Of a DNA stretch of 64,000 bases, positions 51,197-60,000 are shown one piece after another. Position 1 is the stretch's first letter, and every line of letters starts with the position of its first letter. Location: the NCBI RefSeq assembly GCF_001653795.1, contig NZ_CP011514.1, positions 3,490,279 to 3,554,278 on the forward strand, given 5' to 3'. Under the pieces are notes generated by a model, which was not told the DNA's origin, did not search any database, and saw nothing but the letters and a program-made list of their open reading frames with translations. The translations under genes were made by a program, and so were the position numbers. The stretch is from Mitsuaria sp. 7. GTDB lineage: Bacteria; Pseudomonadota; Gammaproteobacteria; Burkholderiales; Burkholderiaceae_C.

Positions 51197-53604
51197 ACAA
51201 GCCGTCGGAACTCCCGGTCGGCTTCAGCGTCGACGCGCCGATCGATGCACCCCCGGCGGCGTTGCAGCCGCAGGTCGGCGTCAGCCGTGCTCATGAGTCC
51301 TCGCACCTGCACGTCAGCGGCGAGGCGACCTACATCGACGACATCGCCGAGGCTCAAGGAACGCTGCATGCGGCGCTGGGCCTGTCGCCCGTGGCGCACG
51401 GGACGCTCGTGTCCATCGACCTTGAACTGCTGCGCCGCCAGCCCGGCGTCGTGGCCGTACTGACCGCCGCCGACATCCCGGCCGAGAACAACTGCGGCCC
51501 CCTGCTCCACGACGATCCCATCCTCGCCGACGGCGAGCTGCGCTACGTCGGCCAGCCGGTCTACGCCGTGATCGCGACCGATCGGGAACTCGCACGCCGC
51601 GCCGCGGCGATGGCGAAGCAGGCCGTCGTCAGCACGCCGCTGCCGGCGGTGCTGACCGCCCGCGAAGCCCATGCCATCGGGCAATACGTCATTCCGCCCA
51701 TGCACCTGGCGCGCGGTGACGCGCCCTCCGCGCTCGCCGCCGCACCGCACCGGCTGGACGGCGAATGGGCCGTCGGCGGTCAGGAGCAGTTCTACCTGGA
51801 AGGCCAGATCAGCTACGCGCTGCCGCAGGAAAACCAGTCGCTGCTGATCCACTGCTCGACGCAGCATCCCTCGGAGATGCAGCAGCTGGTCTCGCATGCG
51901 ATGGGCTGGCAGTCGCACCAGGTCACGGTGCAGTGCCGCCGCATGGGCGGCGGCTTCGGCGGCAAGGAGTCGCAGTCGGCGCTCTTCGCCTGCGTGGCGG
52001 CGATCGCGGCCCACAAGCTGCGCCGGCCGGTCAAGCTGCGCGTCGACCGCGACGACGACTTCCTCGTCACCGGCCGCCGTCACGGCTTCGACTACCGCTG
52101 GTCGGTCGGCTTCGACGACGAGGGCCGCCTCCTCGCCGCCGAGATCGACCTGATTTCCAACTGCGGTCACAGCGCCGACCTCTCCGGCCCGGTGATGGCG
52201 CGCGCGCTGTGCCACTTCGACAACGCCTACTGGCTGCCGAACGTCTCCATGCACGGCTACGCCGCGAAGACGAACACGCAGAGCAACACCGCCTTCCGCG
52301 GCTTCGGCGGCCCGCAGGGCGCGCTGGCGATCGAGATGATCCTCGACGGCGTCGCGCGGCGCCTGGGCCTCGATCCGCTGACGGTGCGGCAGCGCAACTT
52401 CTATCGCGACGGCCAGGACGTCACGCCCTACGGACAGCGCGTCGAGGACAACCAGATCCAGCCGCTGACGGACCATCTGGTCGAGACCTCCGGCTACCAC
52501 GCGCGACGCGCGGAGATCACCGCCTTCAACGCGGCCAACCCGGTGCTCAAGCGCGGCCTGGCGCTCACGCCGGTGAAGTTCGGCATCTCGTTCAACGTCG
52601 TCCACCTGAACCAGGCGGGCGCGCTGGTGCATGTCTACACGGACGGCTCGGTGCTGGTGAACCACGGCGGCACGGAGATGGGCCAGGGGCTCAACACCAA
52701 GGTCGCGCAGGTGGTGGCGCACGAGCTGGGCGTGCCCGCCTCGCAGGTGCGCGCGAGCGCCACCGACACGAGCAAGGTCGCCAACACCTCGGCGACGGCA
52801 GCGTCCACCGGCTCGGACCTCAACGGGAAGGCCGCGCAGGATGCGGCGCGCAAGATCAAGCAGCGCCTGATGCCGCTGGCGGCGCGGCTGCTCGGCTGCG
52901 AGGAGGCGGCGCTCGTCTTCGACGGCGGCGAGGTCCGCGTCGACGGACGGGCAGATGGCAACGGCGACGGCCATCGCGAGGGCCTCGACGGTCCGAAGGC
53001 GATCGGCTTCAAGGAGCTGGTCGCCAAGGCCTACCTGGAGCGCATCCAGCTGTGGAGCGACGGCTTCTACGCGACGCCGGGCCTGCACTGGGACCGCGCG
53101 AAGCTGCAGGGCCGCCCGTTCTACTACTACGCCTTCGGCGCGGCGGTGGCGGAGGTCCTGATCGACACGCTGACCGGTGAGACCCGCGTGCTGCGCGCCG
53201 ACGTGCTGCACGACGTCGGCAAGTCGCTGAATCCGGCGCTGGACATCGGCCAGGTCGAAGGCGCCTTCGTGCAGGGCCAGGGCTGGCTGACGAGCGAGGA
53301 GCTCGTGTGGCATCCGCAGTCGGGGCTGCTGCTGACGCACGCGCCCAGCACCTACAAGATCCCGACGGCCAACGACATGCCGCAGGACTTCCGCGTCGCG
53401 CTCTACGACGCGCCGAACGCGGCGGACAGCATCCACCGCTCCAAGGCCGTCGGCGAGCCGCCGCTGCTGCTGCCGTTCTCGGTGCTGCTCGCGATCAAGG
53501 ACGCGGTCGCGGCCTGCGGACCGGAGCGCTGCGATCCGCCGCTGCGCGCGCCGGCGACGCCGGAGGCGGTGTTGGACGCGGTGGAGGCGGTGCAGCGCGG
53601 CTGA
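51193..53604 (+). CDS. xdhB: Xanthine dehydrogenase molybdopterin-binding subunit
   Basis: An 803-residue Mo-cofactor subunit. Seen in order: the aldehyde oxidase/xanthine dehydrogenase a/b hammerhead from about residue 30, GGGFGGKE near 255 (Moco binding), FRGFGGPQG near 370, GQGLNTKV near 497, and SKAVGEPPLLL near 752 with the catalytic Glu. The start overlaps the xdhA stop (ATGA), so translation is coupled. XdhC, the chaperone that inserts sulfurated Moco and usually follows xdhB, is not present; AT-richer minus-strand DNA begins right after the stop. The 3' part contains a stretch similar to 55412-55446. Confidence 0.95.
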   Translation: MNKPSELPVGFSVDAPIDAPPAALQPQVGVSRAHESSHLHVSGEATYIDDIAEAQGTLHAALGLSPVAHGTLVSIDLELLRRQPGVVAVLTAADIPAENNCGPLLHDDPILADGELRYVGQPVYAVIATDRELARRAAAMAKQAVVSTPLPAVLTAREAHAIGQYVIPPMHLARGDAPSALAAAPHRLDGEWAVGGQEQFYLEGQISYALPQENQSLLIHCSTQHPSEMQQLVSHAMGWQSHQVTVQCRRMGGGFGGKESQSALFACVAAIAAHKLRRPVKLRVDRDDDFLVTGRRHGFDYRWSVGFDDEGRLLAAEIDLISNCGHSADLSGPVMARALCHFDNAYWLPNVSMHGYAAKTNTQSNTAFRGFGGPQGALAIEMILDGVARRLGLDPLTVRQRNFYRDGQDVTPYGQRVEDNQIQPLTDHLVETSGYHARRAEITAFNAANPVLKRGLALTPVKFGISFNVVHLNQAGALVHVYTDGSVLVNHGGTEMGQGLNTKVAQVVAHELGVPASQVRASATDTSKVANTSATAASTGSDLNGKAAQDAARKIKQRLMPLAARLLGCEEAALVFDGGEVRVDGRADGNGDGHREGLDGPKAIGFKELVAKAYLERIQLWSDGFYATPGLHWDRAKLQGRPFYYYAFGAAVAEVLIDTLTGETRVLRADVLHDVGKSLNPALDIGQVEGAFVQGQGWLTSEELVWHPQSGLLLTHAPSTYKIPTANDMPQDFRVALYDAPNAADSIHRSKAVGEPPLLLPFSVLLAIKDAVAACGPERCDPPLRAPATPEAVLDAVEAVQRG

Positions 53605-53621
53605 ACGGGCGGTCTCAATAT

Positions 53622-53930
53622 CGAAGAGCGCGCAAGACGTGCTCCGCGTGTTTGAACCCTTTGTCGGCACGAGGTTTCCGAAACGATAGCTCTGTCCGAG
53701 GCGCCACTGAGCCTCCAGATCACCGCCGTCAGCCAACTCCTCGAATGGAGAGCCACCGTCTGCTGCGTTCCGCGCCGCGCGGCATCCCTTCGTTTCCGGC
53801 GCACCAGAGCGCCATCATGAAGCAGGCAATGGCCTCCCCGGTCTCCGCGCACGCCTCCAACAAGCCAACGCCAGCAACTCGTCGTCCGAGTCATAGGCCG
53901 CCATTGCCTTCAAGAACCCGGAGGACCGTG
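53622..53930 (-). pseudogene. Sel1-repeat gene remnant
   Basis: In the minus strand, short frames spell Sel1/TPR-like pieces: AADGGSPFEELADGGDLEAQWRLGQSYRFGN at about 53655-53770, and EACAETGEAIACFMMALWCAGNEGMPRGAERSRRW in other frames upstream. At least two frame changes are needed to join them, so it is decayed. It sits at the end of the immunity-like array and ends against xdhB. Compare the intact Sel1 gene at 54977. Confidence 0.5.
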
Positions 53931-54341
53931 TCATGAGTCGCTCAATTGAGCGGACGCGCTACGCCCTGCACCGCACTCTGAAACCAGTTCAGCCGAAATC
54001 CTCTGCAATAGTGGATTCAATACTATTCGAACATCTTCGGGCTCAGAAGAACCCTTGCCAAAAGCAGTGATTCGAAGTCCGGACGCGGTATCGCGTTCGA
54101 TTCGGCCAGACAGCGCTCCGCGCTCTGTCCCCAACGGAATGACGAAGTCGACGATGTCCGTTTTCTCGAAATACCTGTCAATTTTTTCAATCGGGACTTT
54201 GGTTAGAGCCACGCGTGCGCATTGAGGGTAAGAAACCACGGACACCTCGACATGAAGTTCGCGACTCCACAAAACATCGCCGCAACCGGCAACTGCTACT
54301 GCACTTCCCAGAATGAGCAGGGCACGGCCTATAGCTTGCAC
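53931..54341 (-). CDS. Predicted lipoprotein, immunity-like family, copy B
   Basis: A 136-residue lipoprotein (VAGC, Cys20). It shares a family pattern with copy C (55455) and broken copy D (56251): GCGDVLWSRELHVEVSV, YPQCARVAL, a DFVIPLG strand, a GR-I-RD turn, FGKGSSEPEDVR and a C-terminal conserved Cys (SECGAG). I do not recognise a named family. Position after an Rhs protein and the tandem copies suggest immunity proteins that act at the periplasmic face of the membrane (inference). GTG 54341 is chosen because gacgggagatgaa precedes it. It is lower in GC than the housekeeping genes around. Confidence 0.72.
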   Translation of the reverse strand: MQAIGRALLILGSAVAVAGCGDVLWSRELHVEVSVVSYPQCARVALTKVPIEKIDRYFEKTDIVDFVIPLGTERGALSGRIERDTASGLRITAFGKGSSEPEDVRIVLNPLLQRISAELVSECGAGRSASAQLSDS

Positions 54342-54403
54342 TTCATCTCCCGTCGCAAGGTCGCCGCGGCTTCCGGCAATCACTCCCGTACCTATACGAA
54401 TGC

Positions 54404-54775
54404 CTACTCTCGATACAAGACATTTATCATGTCACCATTCGCCAGAGAGCAAACCTCTTCAAACGTATCAACCTCATATACAGAATATGTAACTTCCCGC
54501 CCGCTGAGATTTATCGCAGAGATAGTCTCAGGATTAATTTCAACCTCGATGATCTTGCGAATCCCCGCGAATAGATAGGCCGCCTTTTGCTCATTCAATT
54601 CCAGATGCCCATCTTTACTGGGATCCTCACAAGACTGGCCGATTTTCCGGGCAATCGAATCCGCCTCATCTGCGTTGTTCGCTTCGACAAGATGGACATT
54701 CTCGTGGATCAGGAATGACTCCTGAGGGGCGTCTATCAACTTAAAGTACATGATTACGTGAGCGCAGAACCACAT
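54404..54775 (-). CDS. DUF4288 family protein
   Basis: A 123-residue cytosolic protein that looks like DUF4288: an N-terminal MWFCAHVIMYFKL strand, ENVHLVEANNADEADSIARKIG helix, and INPETISAINLSGREVTYSVYEVD with a VCSLANGDMINVLY end. The family's role is unknown; members often sit in toxin-immunity or orphan gene clusters. A strong ribosome site (gcggaggattgat) precedes the ATG and is also kept in the broken copy at 55950-56093. Located between Sel1/E and lipoprotein B in the array. Confidence 0.74.
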   Translation of the reverse strand: MWFCAHVIMYFKLIDAPQESFLIHENVHLVEANNADEADSIARKIGQSCEDPSKDGHLELNEQKAAYLFAGIRKIIEVEINPETISAINLSGREVTYSVYEVDTFEEVCSLANGDMINVLYRE

Positions 54776-55008
54776 ATCAATCCTCCGCGAGCAGGTCTCA
54801 GCCAACATTGAGTATCAAATAAACTTGTCAGCCAGCCGTGCCTTACCTTGATCGACGAGTCGTCGCATACCAAGCCAATCAGCGAGCAAGGGCTCCTCGC
54901 ACCCAGGGACATCGGCGGAAAAGGAATAGCCGATCGGATTGATGCCTCCATATCTCCGCCAAACGGGGTTACGAAATCACGAGGTATTTCGATCGTCCAT
55001 CTGAGCAT
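54754..55008 (-). CDS. Possible small gene E in the array
   Basis: An 84-codon frame overlapping the Sel1 gene end by 32 nt and the DUF4288 start by 22 nt. It reads MLRWTIEIPRDFVTPFGGDM, then LIGLVCDDSSIKVRHGWLTS. The duplicate block at 56094-56220 keeps part of the same DNA (IEIPHDFVVPFG) but with a large internal deletion. No ribosome site is obvious. It may be a real short gene or just leader DNA of the DUF4288 gene, so confidence is low. Confidence 0.35.
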   Translation of the reverse strand: MLRWTIEIPRDFVTPFGGDMEASIRSAIPFPPMSLGARSPCSLIGLVCDDSSIKVRHGWLTSLFDTQCWLRPARGGLICGSALT

Positions 55009-55330
55009 TCAGCGCATCTTCGTCCCCCAAATCGCGAGCGCGCTGCAACCAGTAGCGGGCCCCTCTCATATTTCCTCTTGTGCGGTAAAGCACGAAGAGG
55101 TTATATGCCGCCTGCGTTAGCCCCTTACTTGCAGCGAGCCTGTAGTAGTGAACTGCAAGCTTGACGTCCACGGGCACACCCTCGCCCAGGTCATACATGT
55201 TCGCGAGATTGACTTGAGCTTCCGCATTGCCGTACCGGGCGGCGATTGAGAAGTTTCTTGCAGCGGCCTTGAAACGACCACGGGCATAGTCATCACAGCC
55301 GATTTCCAAATGACGTCGATCCAGTTTCAT
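54977..55330 (-). CDS. Sel1-repeat protein
   Basis: A 117-residue soluble protein made of Sel1-type (TPR-like) helix pairs: ARGRFKAAARNFSIAARYGNAEAQVNLANMYDLGEGVPVD, then LAVHYYRLAASKGLTQAAYNLFVLYR, then ARYWLQRARDLGDEDAL. No signal peptide is visible, so it acts in the cytoplasm. Sel1-repeat proteins serve as adaptors and in some toxin loci as immunity proteins. The start at 55330 is the first in frame that excludes the non-repetitive, proline-rich leader. Directly upstream lies the 35-bp xdhB-like stretch. Confidence 0.78.
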   Translation of the reverse strand: MKLDRRHLEIGCDDYARGRFKAAARNFSIAARYGNAEAQVNLANMYDLGEGVPVDVKLAVHYYRLAASKGLTQAAYNLFVLYRTRGNMRGARYWLQRARDLGDEDALNAQMDDRNTS

Positions 55331-55411
55331 TTCGGCGCTGCTCGCGATCAAGACCTTGAAATCCGCCCCGTTGCCCCCGGAGGGTGAAAAACTTGCGCGC
55401 GGTTTTTCAAG

Positions 55412-55446
55412 CGCTGAACCCGGCGCTGGACATCGGCGAGGTGGAA
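55412..55446 (+). repeat. 35-bp stretch similar to part of xdhB
   Basis: Matches 53225-53259 within xdhB in 32 of 35 positions, same strand, and would encode LNPALDIGEVE where xdhB has LNPALDIGQVE. It lies in non-coding DNA between the Sel1 gene and lipoprotein C. Likely a remnant left by recombination or by another molybdenum hydroxylase gene. Confidence 0.65.
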
Positions 55447-55454
55447 CGCAGGAG

Positions 55455-55841
55455 TTATGGCGCACCGCACTTCTCTTGAAGACCGGAGGCGATAAGTTTC
55501 AATATAGGATCCAGCTGCGATTTAACCTCTTCAGGCTCCGATAAACCCTTGCTAAATGCGAGAACTTTGAGCCCAAGTTCACCGTCCCTTTGAATGCGAC
55601 CGGCAACTGGTCGATGCCCACCTCGTACCGGAATTGAAAAATCGATGATCTGCGGGTCACCAAGGAAATCAGAGACTCCTTCGACGGGCTCGCCCGCCAA
55701 GGCAATACGAGCACATTGCGGATAATTCTTGGTGGATACTTTCACGTGATTTTCGTGGAGCCATAGAATGTCGTCACACCCGGCAACAACGGCAGTAAAG
55801 AAAATGATACCCAATACTCTGCCAATGGCTTTTCGGCTCAT
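55455..55841 (-). CDS. Predicted lipoprotein, immunity-like family, copy C
   Basis: A 128-residue lipoprotein (VVAGC, Cys22) with the same pattern as copy B: GCDDILWLHENHVKVS, YPQCARIAL, IIDFSIPVRGG, a GRIQRD turn, AFSKGLSEPEEVK and a C-terminal Cys (EKCGAP). It has diverged from B and D mainly in the middle (VSDFLGDPQ). It is the intact product of the first duplicated block. Start at 55841 by homology; the upstream extension is unrelated. Confidence 0.75.
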   Translation of the reverse strand: MSRKAIGRVLGIIFFTAVVAGCDDILWLHENHVKVSTKNYPQCARIALAGEPVEGVSDFLGDPQIIDFSIPVRGGHRPVAGRIQRDGELGLKVLAFSKGLSEPEEVKSQLDPILKLIASGLQEKCGAP

Positions 55842-55949
55842 TATATCGGTCTCGCAGCCATACCAAGATTTAAACTCAATGGGGGCGCAATCCATCCAGA
55901 AGAGTACTTGGACCCGTGGCCATAGGAGCGTCGGAAAAACCAGCATTCC

Positions 55950-56093
55950 TCACTGGCCGATTCCCCGGGCAATCGAATCCGCCTCATCCGCGCTTTTCGC
56001 ATCAACAAGATAGACATTCTCATGCACCAAGAATGAATCTTGAGCGGCGTCAATCAATTTGAAGTACATAATAGCGTGAGCGCAGAGCCACAT
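55950..56093 (-). pseudogene. Truncated DUF4288 gene copy
   Basis: Starts exactly like the intact copy (ATG after gcggaggattgat) and reads MWLCAHAIMYFKLIDAAQDS, with ENVYLVDAKSADEADSIARGIGQ, then a stop. It is 47 residues against 123 in the intact copy. DNA identity to 54635-54790 is high up to the stop and lost after it, so the 3' part was deleted or replaced. Confidence 0.78.
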
Positions 56094-56220
56094 ATCAATC
56101 CTCCGCGAGCGCGCTGCAGCCGATTGCCAGCACCGAATGATACCAGTCAGCCACCGTACCTTACATGTACCAAATGGGACTACGAAATCATGGGGTATTT
56201 CGATAACTGAGCATGGAGCG
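56094..56220 (-). pseudogene. Remnant of the Sel1 end and gene E region
   Basis: Minus-strand DNA here aligns with 54776-55010 but lacks most of the middle. The end of a Sel1-type frame (SMLSYRNTP then stop) and the E-like IEIPHDFVVPFG are recognisable. It shows that the duplicated block included at least the Sel1 3' end. Confidence 0.55.
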
Positions 56221-56250
56221 CGGACACTCTAGCCAATCAAAATAATTTTT

Positions 56251-56664
56251 TCAGCGGCCACTCCCAGATCCAGCCAAACCTTTCACCGGACGCACTGCAC
56301 CGCACGCCGAGACCAACTCGGCCGAAATCTTCTGCAGAATCGGCTCCAATATTATCCGAACATTTTCAGGTTCAGAAGAGCCATTACCAAACGCAGTGAT
56401 TCCAAGTCCGGAAGATGTATCGCGCTGAATTCAACCGGTCAACATTTCAGCAGTTGCACCCAGCGGAATCACAAAGTCCACAATATCGGTCTTCTCAAAG
56501 TACTTATCAATTTTTTCAATTGGGACTTTGGCAAGAGCCACGCGCGCGCACTGAGGGTAAGAATCAACCGACACTTCGACATGAAGTTCGCGACTCCACA
56601 AGACATCCCCGCAACCGGCAAGGGCTATGCTGACACCCAGCATGAGCACGGCGCGGCCAATTGT
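56251..56664 (-). pseudogene. Lipoprotein copy D with a premature stop
   Basis: Closest to copy B: GCGDVLWSRELHVEVSVDSYPQCARVAL and PIEKIDKYFEKTDIVDFVIPLG. In place of the GRIERD codons GGC CGA of copy B it has GGT TGA, a nonsense change at 56431-56433. The frame stays open and homologous after the stop (ITAFGNGSSEPENVR, CGAVRP) to 56251. The start codon is also lost. It is thus a recent pseudogene, or a gene that needs stop read-through. Confidence 0.8.
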
Positions 56665-56702
56665 TTTGTTCTGACCACAACGGGAGAAGTCACGAGGACT
56701 CG

Positions 56703-57002
56703 TCAAGGAGCAGCCGTTGCTCGAAGCTTCAGAAACTGGCTCAGTACTGCCCAGTGAACAAACCCCGCCGGCACGATCAGTAGTGCCATGACTCCCGCGA
56801 AAGGCCATTCTGCAAAGGCATCTACCGTCTTGATCGCAGCGGCAAGCAGAATCAGAGGAATGAGTCCGACAACGCACTCAATGACGCTCAACAGACGCAG
56901 ATCACTTGATAACTCAGTGCCGCACGCAGGGCATTGAAAATTGGGTCTAAAAAAGGCGATGACCGGATTGGCACCGCAATGTGGGCAGGTAGGGCGATTC
57001 AT
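56703..57002 (-). CDS. Zinc-ribbon membrane protein, candidate immunity protein of the Rhs protein
   Basis: A 99-residue protein. A four-cysteine zinc ribbon at the N-terminus (CPHCG near residue 5, CPACG near 23) is followed by two membrane helices, LLSVIECVVGLIPLILLAAAI and FAGVMALLIVPAGFVHWAVL. It starts 11 nt after the Rhs stop codon on the same strand, the usual place for the cognate immunity gene, so that role is proposed from position alone. No homologue in the rest of the array. Low GC content relative to the window. Confidence 0.7.
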   Translation of the reverse strand: MNRPTCPHCGANPVIAFFRPNFQCPACGTELSSDLRLLSVIECVVGLIPLILLAAAIKTVDAFAEWPFAGVMALLIVPAGFVHWAVLSQFLKLRATAAP

Positions 57003-57013
57003 CTGGACAGCTC

Positions 57014-60000
57014 CTATTGTTTGCACACCATCGAGCAAATGGACATCCTGCCCGCAGTCGCGGCCACGCCACCGACGAGCCCGCCCCCGAGAGCCATGTT
57101 GCAGGCAGCGACCGGAGCGGCAGACGATATATTGCAGACGAGTTGGCATTGACCACTATCAACTTGCAATTGCGTACGATTATCCTGTGGGGCAGGTAGT
57201 AGCCCCGCAGCGCATTCTGCAGTCGCGCACTTCGACGTATCCGGCGAGGCCCACATCTTGTTCCACCACTCCGGCTTTGGCGACAGGCCGTCCGGATCGC
57301 TCAGGTTAAAAGCATTACCGCGCACATAAACATACGTGTTGATGCCGCCCGCCTGCCCGATCGGGTCACTCTGAATGTAGCGCCCCACCGACGCGTCGTA
57401 ATACCTATTCCAGTTCTGCCACAGCCCCGTCTCCGCGTCGTAATACTGCCCCGGGAATCCGACATTCATCCCGCCGATGGCATCGACGACGACGCTGCGA
57501 TCGAACGCCGCGTTGTTGGCCCGCCAGACCACGTTGCCTGATGAACCCGTCAGCACTTCAGGTCGGCCAAGGTGATCGTTGTGGCTCGCATAGAACTGGC
57601 CATCGCGCGAAATCCCCAGCAGTTGCCCAGCAGCCCAGAGGTAGATCGTCGTCTGCGGCCCGATCTCGGCGAGCAGCTCGCCGCCGGGCCCGTAGAAGTA
57701 GCGCGTCTGCCCCGCCGCACTGGTCTTCATGACCCGCTGGTTCAAGCCGTTGTTCAGGTACTGCCCGACCGTCGCGCCGTTGATCGTCGCGCTGTTGAGC
57801 CGGTTGAACGCGTCATAGCCGTACCCGCGACTCCCATCCCAACGCGACTCGCTGGAGAGGTTGCCCGCCGCGTCGTACGAGAAGTTCCGCCAGTTGGCCC
57901 CGCCCACGCTCATCAGGCGATTGCTGTCCGGCGCCAAGCCATAACTGGTGGACGTCCCCGCCCGAATGAGCAAGGTCCTGTTGTCGACGTTGTCCACCGC
58001 GATGGTCTGGTCGTCGCCGGATTTGCTGACCGACGTCAGCCGGTCATTGCCGTCGTAGCCGAACGCACTCGTCTGCGCCGGATACACCGAGTCGGTGATC
58101 TGCAGAACGTTGCTTCCGATATAGCCGTAGCCGAGGTTTTGCACGCCGGGGCTTTCCACGCGTTGCAGCAATCCATCGGCATCCCAGGTCTCCATTCGCG
58201 GCAGTCCGTTCCCGAATCGCCAGGCATAGGGGCGGTCTGTCGCCGGCTGATAGAGGAAGCTGCTCGCCACCGTCGACCACGGCACCGTCGGCGTGCCCAG
58301 CACCGCGCTCAGCCGTCCATACGCGTCGTACTGGTAGCTCACGCTCACGCCCGTCGGATACGTCATGCCCGTCACGCGACCGGCGTTGTCGTAGCTGTAG
58401 GAGGTCGAGTAGGTCTGCCCCGCAATCGTCACGGTCTGAGACGCCAACTGCCCGTCGGGGTTGTAGGCGAAGCTTGTCTGTCCCGACAGGTCGCTCATCT
58501 GCGTCAGATGGCCCTTGCCGTTGGCACCACCGTCATACGTGAACGATTCGACCTGCCCCCCCGACGAGCGGCTCGTCATGCGGCCGACGGCATCCCATCC
58601 GTAGGTCCAGACCTGCCCATCAGCGCGCGACTCGCTGGCGAGCCGTCCCGCGCTGTCGTAGGCGTAGCTCGTCACGCCCGTGTCGGGGCTGTTCAGCGAC
58701 ACGCGCTGGCCCAATCCGTTATAGCCGTAACGCGTCGTCAATCCGCGCGGATCCTGCACCGTCTGAAGGTTCCCTGCCGGGTCGTAGCCGAACTGCGTGA
58801 TCCCCGAATCCGGCGCCGTGACGCGCGTGACACGGTCCATGGCGTCGTACGCCATGGACGTCGTGTGCCCCGAGCGTGTGCTCGTCAGCAGATTGCCGTT
58901 CTTGTCATAGCTGAAGGTCTGCCGCGCGTTGACGCCGTCGCTCCAGAGCGCCGTGACCGTGCGTCCGAGACTGTCGTACCGCGCCGCCGTGGCGAAGCTT
59001 CCCGTGCCGCCGACCACTGGCGTCCCGCCGCTGGACGCGGGGGTGTTGCGCGCGGAACTCATCGAACTCGACAGCGGCGGCACCGCCACGGCCGTGTGCA
59101 CGTAATCGCCGCGCACGTTGCCGACGTCGGAAAGGCGCATGGACGCTGTGTACCGCCACCGCTGCGCCGAGCCGTCGGGATAGCTGGCATCCGTCATCAG
59201 CCGGTCGGCGTTGTAGGCATAGGTCGTCGTGCGGGCGACACCGTTGATCGTCGTCGTGGACGTGGTCACGTTGCTCTTCGCGTCGTAGACAAGGTCGGTC
59301 GCGACCCCATTGGCATCGACGACATGGGAGGGAAGGCCCCGGCCGTTGTAGCCCGAATAGCTCCACTGCCGCCCCACCGGGTCGGTGACCGACGTGAGGT
59401 TGCCTGAGCCGTCGAAGAGCCAGGTCGTTGTCGCGTTCCCCCCCGGAAGCGCCTGCGTGACCGTCTTGCTCGTCAGCACGGCGGACGCGGCAAACGTGTA
59501 GCCGAAGGTGGTCGTTCGCGTTCCGCCGTTGACCAGGTCCGTGGTCACGATCGATTGCACGTTGTTGAGCGCGTTGCCCGTCGTGAAGTAGGTGTAGTCG
59601 ATCCGGTACAGCGACGCGCCGTTCGCATCCTTGAAGAGCGAGCTCGCGAGCAGGTCGCCGTTCCAGGTGTTGACCTGCGTGCTCGCCGAGCTGGTTCCGA
59701 CCGCCGTCGTGAGCTGCAGCAGCTTGCCTGCGGCGTCGTAGCTGTAATCGTCCTTGTTGCCGTTCCAGTCGAGCGTGTAGTCCGTCCAGCCGTTGGCGTC
59801 GTAGGCCGTGGTCGCGGAGGCGGCCGGGCAGGACGAGGTCGGCTGGCGCGAGACCGACGTCAGCTTCTTCCCGCCCTGCAGCGACGCGAAGGTGTAGACC
59901 GTGGCCTGCCCGCGCGCGTCGGTGACCGTCGTGGTGTCGGTGCCATAGGTGAAGCCGTCCCGCTCCTCGTCACCGCTCAGCCCGCTGAACTGCACGCGCT

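Noticed and set aside
51070..53736. 888-codon open frame on the minus strand
   Set aside because: Antisense to xdhAB. Only its first 40 codons or so resemble anything (a Sel1 remnant, listed separately).
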